64,000 nt of DNA from Salisapilia sapeloensis (taxonomy: Eukaryota; Oomycota; Peronosporomycetes; Peronosporales; Salisapiliaceae): assembly GCA_023334545.1 (NCBI GenBank), contig JAADVB010000077.1:1-64000 (forward strand), given 5' to 3'. The notes under the pieces are model-generated. The model saw nothing but the letters and a program-made list of their open reading frames with translations, searched no databases and was not told the origin of the DNA. Both the position numbers and the translations under genes were made by a program. Positions 63,110 through 64,000 of this stretch are shown piece after piece (positions within the stretch are counted from its first letter, which is position 1; the number at the start of each line of letters is the position of its first letter).

Positions 63110-64000
63110 CTAGTCGTGGTTGCCATCGATGCGGGACTTAAGCAATTTGCCAAATCGACGTACGTTTTGAAAACTAGCCAAGGAATTCTGATTTACTGAC
63201 TTCTCCAGTACTTTTATCCGCCCATTCGATTGCTCCCGCCGTTGGAGGTTAAGAATATCTTGTAGTGTGGCCAACTTTGCTTCCAAGGTTGCTGTAGGTT
63301 GTGCTGAATATCCATTTGTTTCAATCCGTTCATCGTGAGCTGGCAACGGAGATGGTAACCCCATTCGACTATAAACAAGCTTACGAATCATAGTAGCACG
63401 TTGCTTTTCATTGCAGTCCGGTGATGTGGCAGAATTCTTTGATAGGCGTCGCGAAGACAATCCATTCATTTGGTTCGATGGATTAGACATCAGATGAGAT
63501 CTGCAAGATGACTTTCGGTCTATCTGTAGTCTCGACGTGGTCTTCATTCTTGCTATCTTAGTCTGCGCGACAGGTCGAGAATTTGACTGCTTACTAGGCT
63601 CAACACGAACTACCCAGTCGAATGCATCATCCATGTTTAACCACTTTTGGGTAGGAAATACACAAGTCAATGCATTTTGAGGATCGGATGGAAGTGCTTT
63701 GCGAGACATTGCTTCATTAGCAGCTTGCGTATAAGAAGGATAGATCCCATGAATGCAGAGACTTGGACAAGCGCAAGCTGCTTGAGGTGTCTGTTGTTTG
63801 GAAAGTATGATACTCGCCACTGCATGACTTCCCAGTCCATCCCTTTGTACTTTATTAGCCTGATGATTGGTAAGTTGACCTCTCATTGAATATTGCAAGG
63901 GATATAGCGTTCCAATGTCTAGTACCACGCTGTCTATTTTGTCACTAGCTGCGCATTGGGTCCTTCCTCCTTCCTCGCTGTCGTAGATCTCCCAGATACA
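63110..64000 (-). CDS. Hypothetical protein, C-terminal part (5' end outside window)
   Basis: The frame is open from the right edge (base 64000) to the stop at 63110, giving the last 296 residues. There is no ATG that must be the start, and coding-like sequence continues to the edge. The protein is basic and Ser/Arg/Gln-rich. A Cys/Pro-rich patch (ACACPSLCIHGIYP) and a conserved-looking WLNMDDAFDWVVRVEP stretch stand out. The last 70 residues (LEAKLATLQDILNLQRREQ) look like a short coiled coil. No domain is recognised and no membrane segment is present. Confidence 0.6.
   Translation of the reverse strand, partial: CIWEIYDSEEGGRTQCAASDKIDSVVLDIGTLYPLQYSMRGQLTNHQANKVQRDGLGSHAVASIILSKQQTPQAACACPSLCIHGIYPSYTQAANEAMSRKALPSDPQNALTCVFPTQKWLNMDDAFDWVVRVEPSKQSNSRPVAQTKIARMKTTSRLQIDRKSSCRSHLMSNPSNQMNGLSSRRLSKNSATSPDCNEKQRATMIRKLVYSRMGLPSPLPAHDERIETNGYSAQPTATLEAKLATLQDILNLQRREQSNGRIKVLEKSVNQNSLASFQNVRRFGKLLKSRIDGNHD

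Overview
The window is nuclear DNA of a eukaryote, almost certainly an oomycete. Supporting signs are actin, cytosolic GAPDH, a START-FYVE protein, a multi-RGS protein, ankyrin proteins and many polytopic membrane proteins. Introns are rare, short (about 50-75 nt) and GT-AG. Two genes carry near-perfect copies of the oomycete Inr/FPR core promoter (GCTCATTYYNCAWTTT). The moderate base composition and very tight gene spacing (often 70-250 bp) fit a compact oomycete genome such as Albugo; the genus is an inference.

Left part (1-26 kb): the 3' end of a MATE transporter; two ribosome-linked genes in tandem (zuotin/DNAJC2-like J-protein and LTV1); an HSF-type factor; a small spliced gene of unknown function; a 1156-residue membrane protein; a remarkable ubiquitin-like/eL41 fusion; a GAF protein; MCM6; actin; a doubtful spliced gene; a START-FYVE protein; a secreted cysteine-containing protein with a hydrophobic tail; and an ankyrin-histone deacetylase.

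Middle part (26.7-51.2 kb): a spliced P4-ATPase flippase; GAPDH; a spliced membrane protein; an MDR oxidoreductase; a divergent mitochondrial pair (cysteine desulfurase NFS1 and ribosomal protein uL11m); an Arb2-domain/AGC-kinase fusion; a spliced eight-cysteine surface protein; an N-myristoylatable protein with four RGS domains; an APC-family transporter; a second P4-ATPase; a five-exon SFT2 vesicle-transport gene; and a small one-helix protein.

Right part (51.2-64 kb) is different: gene-poor and AT-rich, with long empty stretches, a hairpin-forming inverted repeat, a spliced polytopic membrane protein, a secreted Asp/Ala/Val/Gly-repeat protein with a strong promoter, an ankyrin pseudogene with three in-frame stops and a frameshift, a degenerate direct repeat on both sides of that pseudogene, and a protein running off the right edge.

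Functional themes are housekeeping (replication, translation, cytoskeleton, glycolysis, Fe-S assembly), membrane lipid and vesicle traffic (two flippases, SFT2, START-FYVE), signalling (RGS, AGC kinase) and secreted or surface proteins. There are no operons; neighbours are mostly unrelated. Where introns were needed, exon joins were chosen because reading frame and protein family both agreed; the weaker models are marked.
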